Notes: generated by a model from the sequence alone, not told the origin. Positions 48,510-60,368 are shown, counted from the first letter of the stretch. The stretch is DNA of 64,000 bases from Lasioglossum baleicum (GCF_051020765.1 NC_134934.1:2728001-2792000); one strand, 5' to 3'. Numbers and translations: made by a program.

Positions 48510-50580
48510 GTCACATAAAAAAACATCGAAAAACAACTATTTACCGTGTTAGAAATAACATCGATGAAAATCGATCTTTTACCACTGTGTGAAATGAGGG
48601 ACGAGTGAGGTTTAAAACTGCCAGTAGAATCAGTCGGTCATGAACAGCCACAGTATTTCCTATTTAATCAATTACGGTAGAGTCCCATATAACGCAATGA
48701 AAAAATTGTACAGTCGTCGTACGCAATGTTTTGTACATGTTCTGTACATTTTTTTACTGCAATATACAATACATATATAGAGTCTTTTTAAACAAGTTTC
48801 TGGTCGCGTTTTACGGGTGTCTGCTGTATCTAGAAAACGAGGCGCGTCGAACAGAAAAGTGTTACTCCACGTGATCGACGTATTCTTCCACGTGGAATCA
48901 CCACCCATCATCATAGAACACGATCTGAAAGACTCATACAGGATGCTGTACAGCACCCCGTGAAGAAACTGATTTCTCAGCCGAAATTGTTCGCCAGCAC
49001 GGGAAACCGAAGAAAGGAAGTAACTCACGGATTTCGGAAATATTCCTGTCAATATTGGAGGTAGCCAGATCATAGATACCGGCGGAACAGTTCCGTTCAA
49101 TAATTCATGTCATTCCGGTGAAAAGCTTAGCGCGGTTCGACGATATTCAGGGACGGACCGGTAGCCTACTTTCCCGAAGGATAACTGGAAATCCCAAACC
49201 GACCAGGAGCCGGATGAGATATCCGTCGAACGCGTATGTATACCTATCCGTTCCGGAATATCGTCGCATTTAAAAGTCAATAAACCTAACTAATTTATAT
49301 TCGTCCCCGCGGCGCGTTATCACGGCACATTATCCAATTTCATTAAGGTCGCGTAGGAACTCTTCCATCCCCACCCACCGACAGTGTTAATTAACGCGTT
49401 TATGCTCCGAATTCCGAGGCCGAGCAAAGGGAAGGCCATTTGCGAAATTGGACCGGGCCGGGTAGGATCAGGTCGGGTCTGGCCGGTTCCGTGTTATTTT
49501 TCAAGCATTAAGCGAGGAGTGTTCGTCATTTAATTGAATCTCGACGAGATCTTGTCAGCGCAGAGATGACTAGATTTTGCTCACTGAAATTTCACTATAA
49601 TTTCGAGATCTCCTGATTTCGGGGAGCATTCGGAGCTGCGAGCCAGGTTTGCAGAGATCGACGCTGCGTTGCACCTCGATAGAAAAAGAGGAGAAAAACT
49701 GGGAGAACAATTTAAATGGCATTTCGGGTAGTCGAGGATTTTTGTAGTACATCTTTTTGTAGTACCAGCGACTTTACGATTTCTTTTCAAAGAGAGCAAG
49801 TGAGCTAGAGCATTGCCGTTTTGTAGTACGTCCACTCTTTTTTATCGGAAAGGTGGCAGTCGTTAAAAGTCGCAGTTAGAGGACGATAAACCGAGACGTC
49901 TACCCGTTCGTAAAGTTCGCACGGCGTCGTGCCCGTTCTCAAATGAGATGCGAAGTACGGTGCATACGGTAATTACCCGAGGAGAGGGAATTTTTGCGTG
50001 ACGCAGGAACGCGGCGGTTTAACGGAGAGATTATAGGATTACCGTCGAACTGTTCGGTAAGTTGGCGACGTACATGCCGTAACCGTACAGCCATGGGGTT
50101 CTTGAAGGGGGTACAGGTGGAGAGGAGGGACGTGCTCCCAGAAATCGCGCGGGGTGCATGTGCAAGTTACTTGGAGAGAGTCTTGTTTTCGCTGCGTCGC
50201 TTGAATACACGACGACGCAGAATTAACCTCCTCGTCAACGGGGCGCGATGGCTGCGCGTCAGCCTGTCGGAGGAAGTTTGCAAAGCCGAAGAAAGCGTGT
50301 AATTAATAGTCCACGGTGCCGGCAATTAACGCGGCGAGAAGAAGCGCGTCGCGGTTTGACGAGCCCCCATGGTTCTTCCGATCGGATTTGCCAACCGCGA
50401 AACTCGCACTTTCAGCGAACAGATTCCGCGTCGCTGATCGTTACAAATCTTTATGCGGGATCCATTTGCAATTTCTTCCTAAACTGCTTGAAAAAATTGA
50501 CAAACGAAGAATGAAATGCCACTAATCATAGGCAGTTTCACATTTGTCAGAAACACTCAATATCGTGGGAACTAATGGAA
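48510..50580. other. Non-coding stretch, no gene seen
   Basis: A further fragment of the GAGGGACGAGTGAGG repeat end lies at about 48583-48615. Otherwise unique sequence. CTGTTCG then GTAAGTTGG at 50050 is a donor-like signal with no good acceptor before it. Confidence 0.35.
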
Positions 50581-50589
50581 CCCCTAAAT

Positions 50590-50972
50590 CAGAGGTGGGC
50601 ATTTTTGTCTCAATTGAGACCATACCATCTCCATCATAGAGCCCACTATCTCCTACCAGCATCCGTTGTTACGATGGAGGAACGACGCGCTTCGTCCGTC
50701 GCAAGCAGTGCGTAGGCCTCTCCATAGACCAGCGGTGTGCACGGTAGGGGCCCCTCAAAAACTCCTGCTTCCCCACCAACTTCCCTTTGATGCAACGCGT
50801 GTCTTCGTCGCTGGTAACGACGGATGCTGGTGGGGCATCTTGTGTCATTTGAGACCAAAATTTCCACCCCTGTCTAAGGGTCTCGCGCATCGAGACAAAG
50901 GCACGCGTTGCATGACAGGAAGGTTGGTGGGGGAAGCAGGAGTTTGAGGGGTCCCTATCGTACCCACCCTTT
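50590..50972. mobile_element. hAT-like element with interleaved termini
   Basis: Left end CAGAGGTGGGCA at 50590. Outer right end in reverse complement is AAAGGGTGGGTACGATAGGG at 50972. Flanks CCCTAAAT (50582-50589) and CCCTAAAG (50973-50980) are an 8-bp duplication with one mismatch, as hAT elements make. Inside are a second left-type end, CAGCGGTGTGCACGGTAGGG at 50730, and a second right-type end, TTTCCACCCCTG at 50872. The two pairs overlap (L1 L2 R1 R2). Inverted blocks around ACTCCTGCTTCCCCACCAAC and ACCAGCATCCGTTGTTAC confirm the pairing. No frame is recognisable as transposase. Confidence 0.75.
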
Positions 50973-50979
50973 CCCTAAA

Positions 50980-52600
50980 GGGTTTATTAGCTACTCAACG
51001 ACATTAATCTTGTAGAGGGGATGGTATTTATCGCCTGCTGCTCATAAATGAGGGATGTTTACGACAATAACTGGATCAGGGGCTGATTCAACTCAATACT
51101 TTCCAAAGTCAAGCCAATCTACCGGAGTGAATTTCTGGGTTCCGGTGATCTGAAGTGGAGCGAGTCGTAAAATCTCCAGCCAAGGGAATCATGCCGCAGT
51201 ATGCAGGGTTGGAAAGAAGTGTTCTTTTACGTCAGCGAATTAGATTACTTCTTTCCCAACCGTGCAGCAAGGGAAACAAGGCAATCGAGTAACGATCGAG
51301 GAACATTCAGGTGTTCGTAAAGGGGTTTACAGGTGCGTGACTGGAAGCGCCGGGCGTGGCTACGAAGATACAAAGGTAGCGAGGATTTTAGAGGCAGTTG
51401 AGCGGTGTCGGGGCGGCGGCAGTTCATTTTCGAAGTCGTAAGCGGGGCTGTTTAGCGGCTGGAACTCGTATTTACGAGCCGCTTCGCGTATTTCACGCGT
51501 TCCCGCGGTCCCGGGCCGTCGCCGACCTAATAAAAATCATTGTTTAAATTCTCGTAAATGTAAACGCCGCCCCGGCGAGTGGCTGTAACGCGGTAATGCC
51601 CGCTTAATGCTCCCGGCGTCATCTCTGCCGTTCACTATAACCGCTCAAACTTTTCTCTTTATTTCAAACGCGACGATCTTCAGGAACGGGGGCAACAAAA
51701 CACATACTCGCATATGTATGGCTTGGATATGACGTCGATCCTTTCCCACGACATTGTACATCCGACGATGCTTGGAACCATTCCTGGCTTTGTGCAATTT
51801 CTGTTTTACATGGAAGTCCGCTGTCTAAATCTTATTCTTCTCCGCGAATCCAACATTCGTTAAATCAACAACCGAAACAGATAGAGATCTTGAGTAATTA
51901 AACGACAGAACGGAAAAAAAAATCTTCGATGCATTCAACCAACGATCTCGAAATTCTTTTTAACGGTGCGCTTTTCGGCATCGTAGGGGATCGCGTCGCA
52001 TCCGGTTTCCGGGCGTCGCTATTCCATATGGATGGGCGCAACGAACGGCGCTGCGTACATCGCGCGGGTGCAGTCGGATGCAGCGTAGCGCAGGGTCGCG
52101 TCGGATGCACCGGTGCGTGCCGTAATCGCACGGGAAGCGTACTTTTCGCCCGGGAAATGATATTTACCCCGTCGCCGGCTAAACACGGTGGCGGGGGTTG
52201 CGAATCAATGGACCGTTGAATCGGCAACCCGCTCGAGTCGCTTGTCTGTATTGACCGTGCGTTAATTGAGTGACGTCAAGTAAATAGTTGCAGCGAGAAT
52301 GGCGCGGCCGTCCTCCGTTTTCCTGCCCCGACTCGTCCAGACGATTTTCCGCTACGAAATTTTCAAGGAGACTAAAGGAAAGACGTCGTGCGGTTCGTTC
52401 AACGCTTTCCTTATTCCACGCGAAACATCTCGCGTCCCTATGATGGACATTTTGGCGTGGCTTTTAAACACTTTTCACGAGGAAAAGGAAGATTAAGATT
52501 TCTTCATAAAATCTACTGCGAATTTCCGTACACACTGTACCCTGTATTATCCAAATGGTAAATCTTGGTAAAGGGGAATTCAGCTCCGATCACGTTGCTC
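50980..52600. other. Non-coding stretch, no gene seen
   Basis: CpG-rich unique sequence. The solo MITE end at 51805 and overlapping open frames at 51.9-52.2 kb on both strands are the only notable items. Confidence 0.35.
51805..51825. mobile_element. Solo end of the GACTGCGG MITE family
   Basis: TTACATGGAAGTCCGCTGTC followed by TA. No partner was found upstream. Confidence 0.4.
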
Positions 52601-52611
52601 TTGAATTATGT

Positions 52612-52672
52612 TGTCACGGTCAACATTCTGAACAACTTTTTCCGAGATATTCGCCAAAAAACTTTAAATAAA
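52612..52672 (+). repeat. Interspersed repeat copy (CATTCTGAACAACTTTTTCC family)
   Basis: Matches 530-660 but lacks about 30 bp between TTTTTCC and GAGATATT. It lies in an AT-rich island. Confidence 0.55.
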
Positions 52673-53439
52673 TCGAGATTACGTGTACAGTTGATTCTGC
52701 AAGTTTTCATATGTGTTCAACCTATGTGAAGATGAAGGTCATCTTAGCTGGGTCCTCTTTTTTCAATATTTACCCTGTAAATATCTAGCTCTGGTAAACA
52801 CTTTGTTCGACACAAGCGGTAGAGTTCTCTGTTTCAAAGAGGCGGCCGCGGTCCTGGCGCGAGTAATTGCGCTCGCAATCGTCGATTTCCTCGGCGGGAA
52901 TTATGCGGCCGCGATAAATTCCTCGGGCCTCGACCAGAGCCGTCGGGGGAACCGTGTTACGTAGAAATCTCGTGTCCTTTCGACATCCCTGTGAAATCGC
53001 GATAAAGCCTCGCCTCGCCGTGAGAATTAACGAGGTCCGAATACTTTGCGCCGGCGAGAGAGGAGAGAGAGCGAACGGTATTCGCGATACCGGCGAATTC
53101 CGTGGAGATCCGCCAATTAGATTCGAATCGATGCAGGTCAAGAATACCCCAAAACACACCCGGCCCCGAAGATATTTCGGGCCTGGAACAGGTAGCCAAA
53201 GGGAACGGCCTGTATCGCCGCGAAGTTCGATCGGTGGTCGCGCTCGTCGAGAAAATAAATTTCGGTCGGGCCAATTATCCGCGATAACGATTGCCGTTCG
53301 CACGTTTACGGAGGACAATCGTTCACCGAACGATCATTCAGATGAACAGATTCGGCTCGTGGATTTGGTTAGTCGTCTCGAGTGCTTGTCGTAAGTAGAG
53401 ATCCCTATTTCACGTATATTTAAATACACTTGTATTAAC

Positions 53440-53530
53440 ATGAATTCTATTTTAACACGAAAACTAAACATTTCGCCCGACGTAAAATATTTCCATTCTA
53501 TATGATTTTTTTCATTTTATATAACAATGT
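53440..53530 (-). repeat. TCTAGGTCGG repeat-family copy
   Basis: In reverse complement: AAATCATATAGAATGGAAAT, ATTTTACGTCGGGCGAAATG, TTTAGTTTTCGTGTTAAAAT. Closest to the 23285 copy. Confidence 0.5.
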
Positions 53531-54394
53531 GGAGTTGGAACATTTCTACGAATGCTTGAATAATAGATTAGGAAAATAATTCCTCGTTTTTATTGTATTA
53601 AACTTGTATTCGAATGCTGTCCAACACTATTTCCATCCACGTATGAAATCTCGGACATGAATAAGAGACAGACGACACGAATAAAATAAATAGCAGAACA
53701 CCATAGTCGAGGGACGGGAACCCACACGCTCGCGTCATCGTAAGAACCTTTATCTTCAAAAAAGCAAAACCAGTGGACATTAATGAATCGAACCGATTCG
53801 CCTAGCTAGATCAGAATCGCGTCTCCCGTTGGCAGACCACACGCGAGCCTTGACTTCTTCTTCTCGTCCGAGCCGCGTTTCTTTTTGGTCTCGGCGCTTA
53901 ACTTCATGTTCCTCGAGGCATTTCGCAACGAATAATCGAAGTCCGGTGAAGATAAGTCACCCGGTCTCGGATCGGCAGGTATCTTATCGGCAAACGAAAG
54001 TGGCAACAATACAGGTGGGACGTATTCAGAATCGCCTTGCCTCGCCGCGCCGACTGAACACGGCCGTGTCGGCCCCGACATTTGCATTAATTCGCGCGGC
54101 GCGGACGTCTCTCATCGCCTTCCTCGCCTCTGTTGCTCCTTTTTCTTTTTTTTTCACTTTATTTCATCTCGACCCGATCGTTTTAATTGGCGTTCGAACG
54201 TGCCAGAAATTTCTCGACGTGGAAATTCCGGATGATTACGCGGCGGCCTGTTTGCGCCGATGATTCCTCGAAAGGTTTCTCTGTTCTACCATCTACTGAC
54301 TGATCCTCGGAGAAACATGACTCGCAAGGCTGCATGAAACTGTGTACAGACATAGCGAGACATTCAGGAAGACGCTAGCGAAGTAAATTCTTTG

Positions 54395-54466
54395 AAACAA
54401 ATTTTTTTTAAGATTAAAAGTCTTGAATCGTAAAAAAATCTTTAATCTTAAAAGAAATTTTGTTTT
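54395..54466. repeat. AT-rich hairpin, arms about 25 bp
   Basis: Arms AAACAAATTTTTTTTAAGAT (54395 on) and, in reverse complement, AAACAAAATTTCTTTTAAGA (54466 back) continue with TTAAA and pair with few mismatches. The loop is about 20 bp. It may be a small MITE or a mutation-generated palindrome. Confidence 0.7.
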
Positions 54467-54898
54467 TTTACCTTATTTTTCACATTCAAGGACAATTTTG
54501 CGGGGAGTTCCCTATGTCATTTTCGACTAAGTCGAGGGTGTAGAATTGCGTTATAGTGTCCATAGCGACATACATATAATTTTGTGGCACCGTGTACTAT
54601 TATGTTCGGGGAATTACAAAAATCGGTATAGAGACGTCAGGATCCCGATATCGGGCGCGTGGCTAATGCGGCCGTTACCACCCGCGTGTTTCTCTCTCCG
54701 GGGCCACCCTCGGCTCGGAACCAGGTGGTTCTCCTCTCCCCGCATGGCCCGGGGCTGCTCTTAATCAGCGATCGCAGCCCGAGAAAAATAAATCGTCGCA
54801 TTATTCAACGGGCCCAGGTAATATGGATCGCGGGATGATGAAAAATAAAGGATCACGGGTGGAGCGGAGGAACTCGTAGCGGGGATAGGAGAGGGACC

Positions 54899-54929
54899 TG
54901 TGAAGAAGAAGAAGAAGACGAAGAAGAAG
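54899..54929 (+). repeat. (GAA)n trinucleotide run
   Basis: TGAAGAAGAAGAAGAAGACG continues with AAGAAGAAGCACG. Confidence 0.85.
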
Positions 54930-55412
54930 CACGGGAAGAACGGACCCTGGTGGAGACGGGGGTGGAGCCGGCGCTAAGCGTTCACTCGTACCCGGCGAGA
55001 TAACTTTCTGTAATTCAACCGTACGGCGACGAATACTAATTCCTGCCATTAATCTCCGCGGGTCGCCCACCGTTTCTCGATTCTCAGGGATGGTCTGTCC
55101 TCTCTTCCGGACCGTGGGCCTCCGAATACCGCGAATCGGATCTCCGAGATTTTTGGAAAAAGTGTCCCTCCTTTTGCTCGTTCAGGGTCGAGCCTAATTA
55201 ACGATCGGAAAAAACCGGTGATTTTTTGGAATTTTTTCTGGCGGAGCCGATGGACCGTTTCTTAAAACGAGCTTCCTGTTTTGAAGTACATATATGTATA
55301 TATTATAGAATTTGTGGTAATTTTTTAACAACAGGATCTGAAAAAAATGATTGTGTAACAACCATTCACCTAGAAGGCTTCGAAAATGATCTACTCGTTA
55401 CTTGCTACGGGT

Positions 55413-55445
55413 AAATCGTCCTAAGTGGGCGTGGTCTCGTTGCTC
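55413..55445 (-). repeat. CCACGCCC interspersed repeat, copy 3
   Basis: In reverse complement GCAACGAGACCACGCCCACT followed by TAGGACGATTTA. It matches copies at 33952 and 34909. Confidence 0.45.
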
Positions 55446-56960
55446 TCGACTTCAATCCAGCCAAGTGCTTGCCCCACAGGGCAATTTTAATCCCCTCTTG
55501 ATACAGCAAAGATTATAATACTCTCTCGGAAAGACATGACCTGTAAGAATTTTTTCTGTAGAAGCTGAATGCTACATTTTATAAAACGTGTTGTGTTAGA
55601 AATGTTAAGAAATGTTCGAGTAACGGCGTCATTCCAAAAACTAGTTTTCTCAAATACCCGAAGCTGGATTTTAAAAAGAAATAGCAAAACGTCCGCTTCA
55701 GACGCAGCATAAGGGACTTCCTCCCTTATCGAAACCGTTGCTTACCCTCGGGTACGCTTTCCACAGAGCCTGGAACCCTTCACGAGGCGCTCAGGATAAC
55801 CGGCAAGCGGATATGACAGGTTTTACACGGAATCAGCGGTCCGCCGATGAAATTTGCCGGGACCGATACACGCTGGAGAGCGGTTTTTCATTTGGCCGAG
55901 TTCATCCGGCCGTTTGTTAATAACGCCGCTTTGGCGTGTCAGATCAAGCTGACGTAACGGTGAAATAAAGCTGACGGGTATCTTCGCGTGGAGATTCGTA
56001 ATTTAAGTCTCTCGAATCCTGTCAAACTCAAAGGGCTCCCTTGCGACTTGTCACATCTTCGATCCTGCCATTTTCCAGAGGAAGTTCCCAACAGTTTCTC
56101 CGAGGAATTTTTCGCTGGAAATCGGCAGAAATCGTTGCTGGTTCCTCTCTCGGTGGCTCGTTCGTGGTTCTTCTAGGTTCTGTCAGTTTCTAAGGCCTTC
56201 CGGTTTCCCGCTTCCGGTCGAAACTGAATCGATAGTTGTCCGGGGTCTCATTATTCGGTTTATATCCGGTACTCGATGAACCGGCGCGACGCGATAAATT
56301 GCCAGCGAAATATGAGACCGAATGGCGACACCGGGGGCCGCTTGCGAAATCCACATGCCGGAATTGGCACGATTCCACCGGTGGCACCTGTCGCTCGTAC
56401 GCGCGCATAAATTTTTTCCATCGTGGCCCCCGCTCGACGAGCTCACGCGCGATTAATAGGGCCAGATTAAGCGTGGATCCCGTCCGCCGGAAAGTCCTCC
56501 GCGAATCGAACGATTTTCACGTTGACTACGCGACCCACGAAAATTATTCGACGACTCGCGCGACTCCTCCCCGTCTAGTCTGCTTCCAGAGACCCGCAGC
56601 TTTTTATCCCATGGATTTTCCTATTAACATCATCGTATCGCCGTGCTGCCGCAATATTTTCCTGCGGAATATTCGGGAAGCTCCCTCAGGTTGATACGGA
56701 AAATTACACCGTCCGTAACTGGCGAAAAAATGCGCCGGATTAGCGAGAATCTCTGCCAGTTGCGCCGTCATTACTCTCATTATCTTCCCTCCGTTTAATT
56801 TAATGACGGAAATGTTAACATCGCGGTAAATTTATTTAGCGGCGAGTAGAGTGTATATGTTTCCGCAAATTTACATGTTTAACTCTCTTATACTACTTAT
56901 AAACCGTAATTATAAAAGGTCTCTACCTGTTCTCTTATTTATTTTTATAATTTATTTATA

Positions 56961-57090
56961 TTAGGTCGTTCGTAAAGTTCGTGGAAGCCCATTTTCCCCA
57001 GTTAGAATAAGGTTTATGACATTTTGTTCTATCCTGATGTAAAGATCCGCAGTGTAGGAATGATGAATGGAAGCAATGCCATCTCAACGT
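56961..57090 (+). mobile_element. Mariner-like composite element, internally deleted
   Basis: Starts TTAGGTCGTTCGTAAAGTTC after TA (56959-56960). Positions up to about 57033 match the terminal region of the 44274 element (shared TTATGACATTTTGTTCTAT). It then passes directly into the MITE end TGATGTAAAGATCCGCAGTG, followed by TA, and the 60-bp flank containing GGAAGCAATGCCATCTC seen at 6084 and 43692. The outermost right terminus is not recognisable. Confidence 0.6.
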
Positions 57091-57857
57091 ATGTACAAAA
57101 GCAAAATAAAATTTTCAACTCAGCTTTCAAAGTCTACAGACGGTATACGAACGAACATGTTCCTGAAATAAAATTTTTTAAAACAATATTTTAAAGTCTG
57201 TATTCCACAACCAATATATGTAAAATTGATACACCAACGATCAAATAGAATCGATGCAGGAATGAAACGCAACAGCCAACCGACACAGAAAACTAGAATA
57301 AAAATTGCGAATCTGCTCTCGATTTGTCGAAACGAGATGCCGCAAGAGATCGCGTATCTAAAATGAAATTAAGATAGCAGCGACGATTGCAGAAACCGTC
57401 CACGAATTACCGAGCGCGCGATTCGCTGATTTTTCGAGCGTAAATGCTCCCGACGGCGAATCAAATAAATGGGACAATTCGGTATCGCGAGAGTCGAATT
57501 AAATAGTAATTTGCAAAGAGGGAGGGAAAGGAGAGAAACAGAGAAGCTCAATGTCGTGCATTTGTCTGTATCGTCGCGGCTCCGCGTCCATTTCCGCGAA
57601 GAATGGAAGAAAAGGTAGGACGGTTTTCCGGGACCGTCGACGAGCGACGGAAAGAATTACAACGGGCGACGATAAAAACGCGGCTCGCACGGTCCTGGCA
57701 CTTCGGCAGTTTCGTATTAAATCATCATAAATTTGCATCCCGAATTGGCATAATGACTAGCGAGAGGTCCAGCCGTTCTGAGCGCGAGCTCATCATAGAG
57801 CACGCTCCTGCAGCTGCGGCTCGTCACCATTTTTTTCCCTCGGTCTTCATCTCCTAT

Positions 57858-57862
57858 CTCTT

Positions 57863-57893
<31 letters not shown>

Positions 57894-57920
57894 CTGTATC
57901 TATCTATCTCTGTCTCTCTT
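57858..57920 (+). repeat. (CT)n passing into (TA)n
   Basis: CTTTCTCTCTCTCTCTCTAT passes into ATATATATATATCTGTATCT. Compound microsatellite. Confidence 0.9.
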
Positions 57921-58821
57921 TGCCTTTTTCCTTGCCAATTGTCCACGCGACCCGCCGAATTACTACGGGCACGCCGGTCGTGTTGTTTGTCGCGTAGAAG
58001 ATGAAACGGGATTGCATTAACCCCGAGTTACATTTCATTCCGGGCGAGTTTCGGGAGCTCCCTGCACAACGTCGCGGGAGTAAAAAATATTAGGTATTCT
58101 TTGAAAGCCTTCCCGTTTGTTAACAAGCCGAAGCTTTTGATCCTTTAAGTCGATCCGCAATAACGAGGAAGGAGCGAGCGCGTTGGAGAATCGGTCTCGC
58201 GTAATTTTCACGTGGCGTCGTTTAATATTCATTACGGTGTAATGCGTGTAAATCAGCCGAGCGAAATCGCACGTTTCGCAACTGTAAACGTAGCGGCGTG
58301 GCGGAGGCAGGCCGCGATTAATTCCGATATAAGCCATCGTTCAAATATTTGAATCGCTCGACGCCGCGCATTTTTGCGCGAATTATGTAGAGGCTCCGGG
58401 CATAAAACGATAATGATTCCGCGGATCGATCGGCGAAATAATTCAACGGACTTCGAGCGAAATCGAGACGAGCCGCCAACTCTTGGCTCGCGGGCACGCT
58501 ATGTCGGGAAAAGTTTGCTGCACGAGCGCCTCGATTCTAATACTCCTTGTCCCCTGGCCCGGAGCCGCTTCTCCATTCTATTATTCAAGCATCCTCCAGT
58601 TCTTATGCAGTCCGATTTCTTTGTCTACCGGATCCTCGAGTCTCCGGGCCTCTTCGACGAGGTTCCAGAGCATCTTCGAAGAAGCACCCGGGCGGATTTT
58701 AACATGAACCTTTGGCGCGAACGAATTCTAGACCGCGTCGATGCTACGTATTAGGAAATGAATTTGCCCGGCGAAATCTTTTTGCACCGGCAACATCGGT
58801 CTTCCTTTCTCTCCACTTTTG

Positions 58822-58862
58822 CTCTTGCCCTCTCTCACCCTCTCCCTCTCCCTCTCTCTCTC
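58822..58862 (+). repeat. (CT)n / CCCTCT microsatellite
   Basis: TGCCCTCTCTCACCCTCTCC and CTCTCCCTCTCTCTCTCTGT. Pyrimidine-only run. Confidence 0.85.
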
Positions 58863-59348
58863 TGTTTCTTCGGCCCCTTCGATTCTTGTCCCCGATTCCT
58901 GTTAAAGACGAAAACGAAAGCGGTCTCCGACAGCCGAAAACAGAGTCGACTTGCTCGGCGACTCTCGATGTCGCGAAAATTCCCGAATAAAGTTCGACAA
59001 CGAGCACAACCAACTTTAAGGTGAAACACCGTGCCAGACGTCGAAAAGAACGTGTAGACTTTGCACACAAATTAAATTGTCACGGGAAACTGTGGCAATT
59101 AATAATTAAGAATAAATGATGTGTGAAAATAGATAGAAGGTCTTGTGGATTTTCCTGGCGGAAAAGTGGAAACTAGTTTTAGGACCTAGAAGTAAGTGGT
59201 TGATTGAAACCTACCCTTTCGTTCTTCCTCCCCTAATCCCTGCCCCTATCCTACCCTTTCCCTAATCTCGTCGCCCTTTATTTATTCCCAACCATTTACT
59301 AATCAATCACTCGTACAATACGTTCTCTCAGTTACTGTCTTTCTCTAG

Positions 59349-59418
59349 GTGAAGCACAAATATGGTCTTCTTTCACTCGACTCCAGGTGCAAACTAGCGT
59401 ATTTCCCGGGCCCAGCAG
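59349..59418 (+). CDS. Candidate internal coding exon, unknown protein
   Basis: 70 bp bounded by a good acceptor and donor. Upstream, TTACTAATC (about 59297-59305) fits a branch point, followed by a pyrimidine run ending CTTTCTCTAG at 59348. The segment ends CCCAGCAG before GTAAGC (GT at 59419). Two of three frames are open. The frame starting at the third base (EAQIWSSFTRLQVQTSVFPG, then PS) leaves two bases, AG, at the end. Joined to the next candidate exon (59991), these continue its long open frame. I recognise no domain. Codon and splice signals alone support it. Confidence 0.25.
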
Positions 59419-59990
59419 GTAAGCAGGATCAAACGAAATTTAATCACGCGGAATCCGTGCAATCAATTCACTGGCTTACGGTGCTCTCGCACCCCGTCCC
59501 ATAAACGCCGTAAATTTTCATATCTCGCGAGCAGCGCCCTCGTCGGCGTATATCCGCCGCCGAAACACGATGGAAAGCCCGACAATTATTAAAGTGATAA
59601 CTAGTTTTAATAAAGGGGGACGGGATTACCCGCGCGGGGGACCGGGTATATTAAAATTGCAGCAATCCGCGGGAAAATCCCTTTTACGAGGGACCACGTG
59701 GCCGAATTTTCACTAGATACAGTCGGGGGGTGGATCAAGCAAAGAAGAGGCGGAAGAGAAGCGGGGTTCCAGGACGAAAAGACGACAGCCGCGAAGAGGA
59801 GGAACGAGCAAACTTTCCAACCGCGAGCCAGGCAACGTCGACCGACTAATTAACATAATTAGAATCACTCTTAACCGTGAGCTGAGGTGGTGGAAGAGAG
59901 TCCCAGGTGGAAAGCGGCGGAAAAGTGGACCACCGCGGAAGACACCGGCTGCCAGAGGAACTTTTTTAAGCTGTTCTCGCTAATTTCCAG

Positions 59991-60195
59991 ACGGACGACG
60001 CAATGGAACCAGGGTTCGGAGGCGGACACGTCGGTGATAAGTGAGTTTTCACCGAGTTTCCAAGCCGATCCACCTCTCGGGACTCATTCTCCCGCGGTAA
60101 CGTATCCGGGGACCAACAACGATTACCGGTCTTTACATTACGAGGACGCTGCCATGCCGCCGCCGCGCCGCTCCGGGACGGATATTTTAAGGGAA
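59991..60195 (+). CDS. Candidate coding exon following 59349-59418, unknown protein
   Basis: 205 bp. The acceptor is TCGCTAATTTCCAG ending at 59990. The donor is AGGGAA before GTAAGTG (GT at 60196). In the frame set by the 59349 candidate exon the segment reads on without stop: RTTQWNQGSEADTSVISEF first, then a Pro-, Ser- and Tyr-containing stretch and MPPPRRSGTDIL near the end. The donor lies 15 bp before a MITE (60211). The frame would also be open without splicing from 59887, so the acceptor is not forced by the data. No family recognised. Confidence 0.25.
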
Positions 60196-60210
60196 GTAAG
60201 TGTATCAATA

Positions 60211-60368
60211 GACTGCGGATCTTTATGCAAAATAAAAATTGTCTGCATCAATTGCAAGAAATAGAAACCAAAAATGTAGCTAGACAAAAATTTATTTGTT
60301 GCGTAAATAATTTTAATTGATTCTACTTTCACCCCGATTTTTATTAGAAATGCATAAAATCCGCTGTC
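60211..60368. mobile_element. GACTGCGG-family MITE, complete copy with clean TA flanks
   Basis: 158 bp. The left end GACTGCGGATCTTTATGCA follows TA (60209-60210). The right end TGCATAAAATCCGCTGTC precedes TA (60369-60370). Subterminal AAAATAAAAATTGTCTGCAT is shared with 21244. This is the best-preserved copy and defines the family ends and TA target. Confidence 0.85.

Larger units (their letters stand above)
52700..56955. other. Non-coding stretch, no gene seen
   Basis: Includes repeat copies near 53455 and 55413, a hairpin at 54395-54466 and a (GAA)n run at 54899-54929. CpG-rich open frames on both strands at 52.8-53.4 and 53.8-54.3 kb have no known domain. Confidence 0.35.
57095..59330. 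other. Non-coding stretch, no gene seen
   Basis: CpG-rich, with (CT)n/(TA)n at 57858-57920 and (CT)n at 58822-58862. Overlapping open frames lie on both strands. No gene was recognised. Confidence 0.35.
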
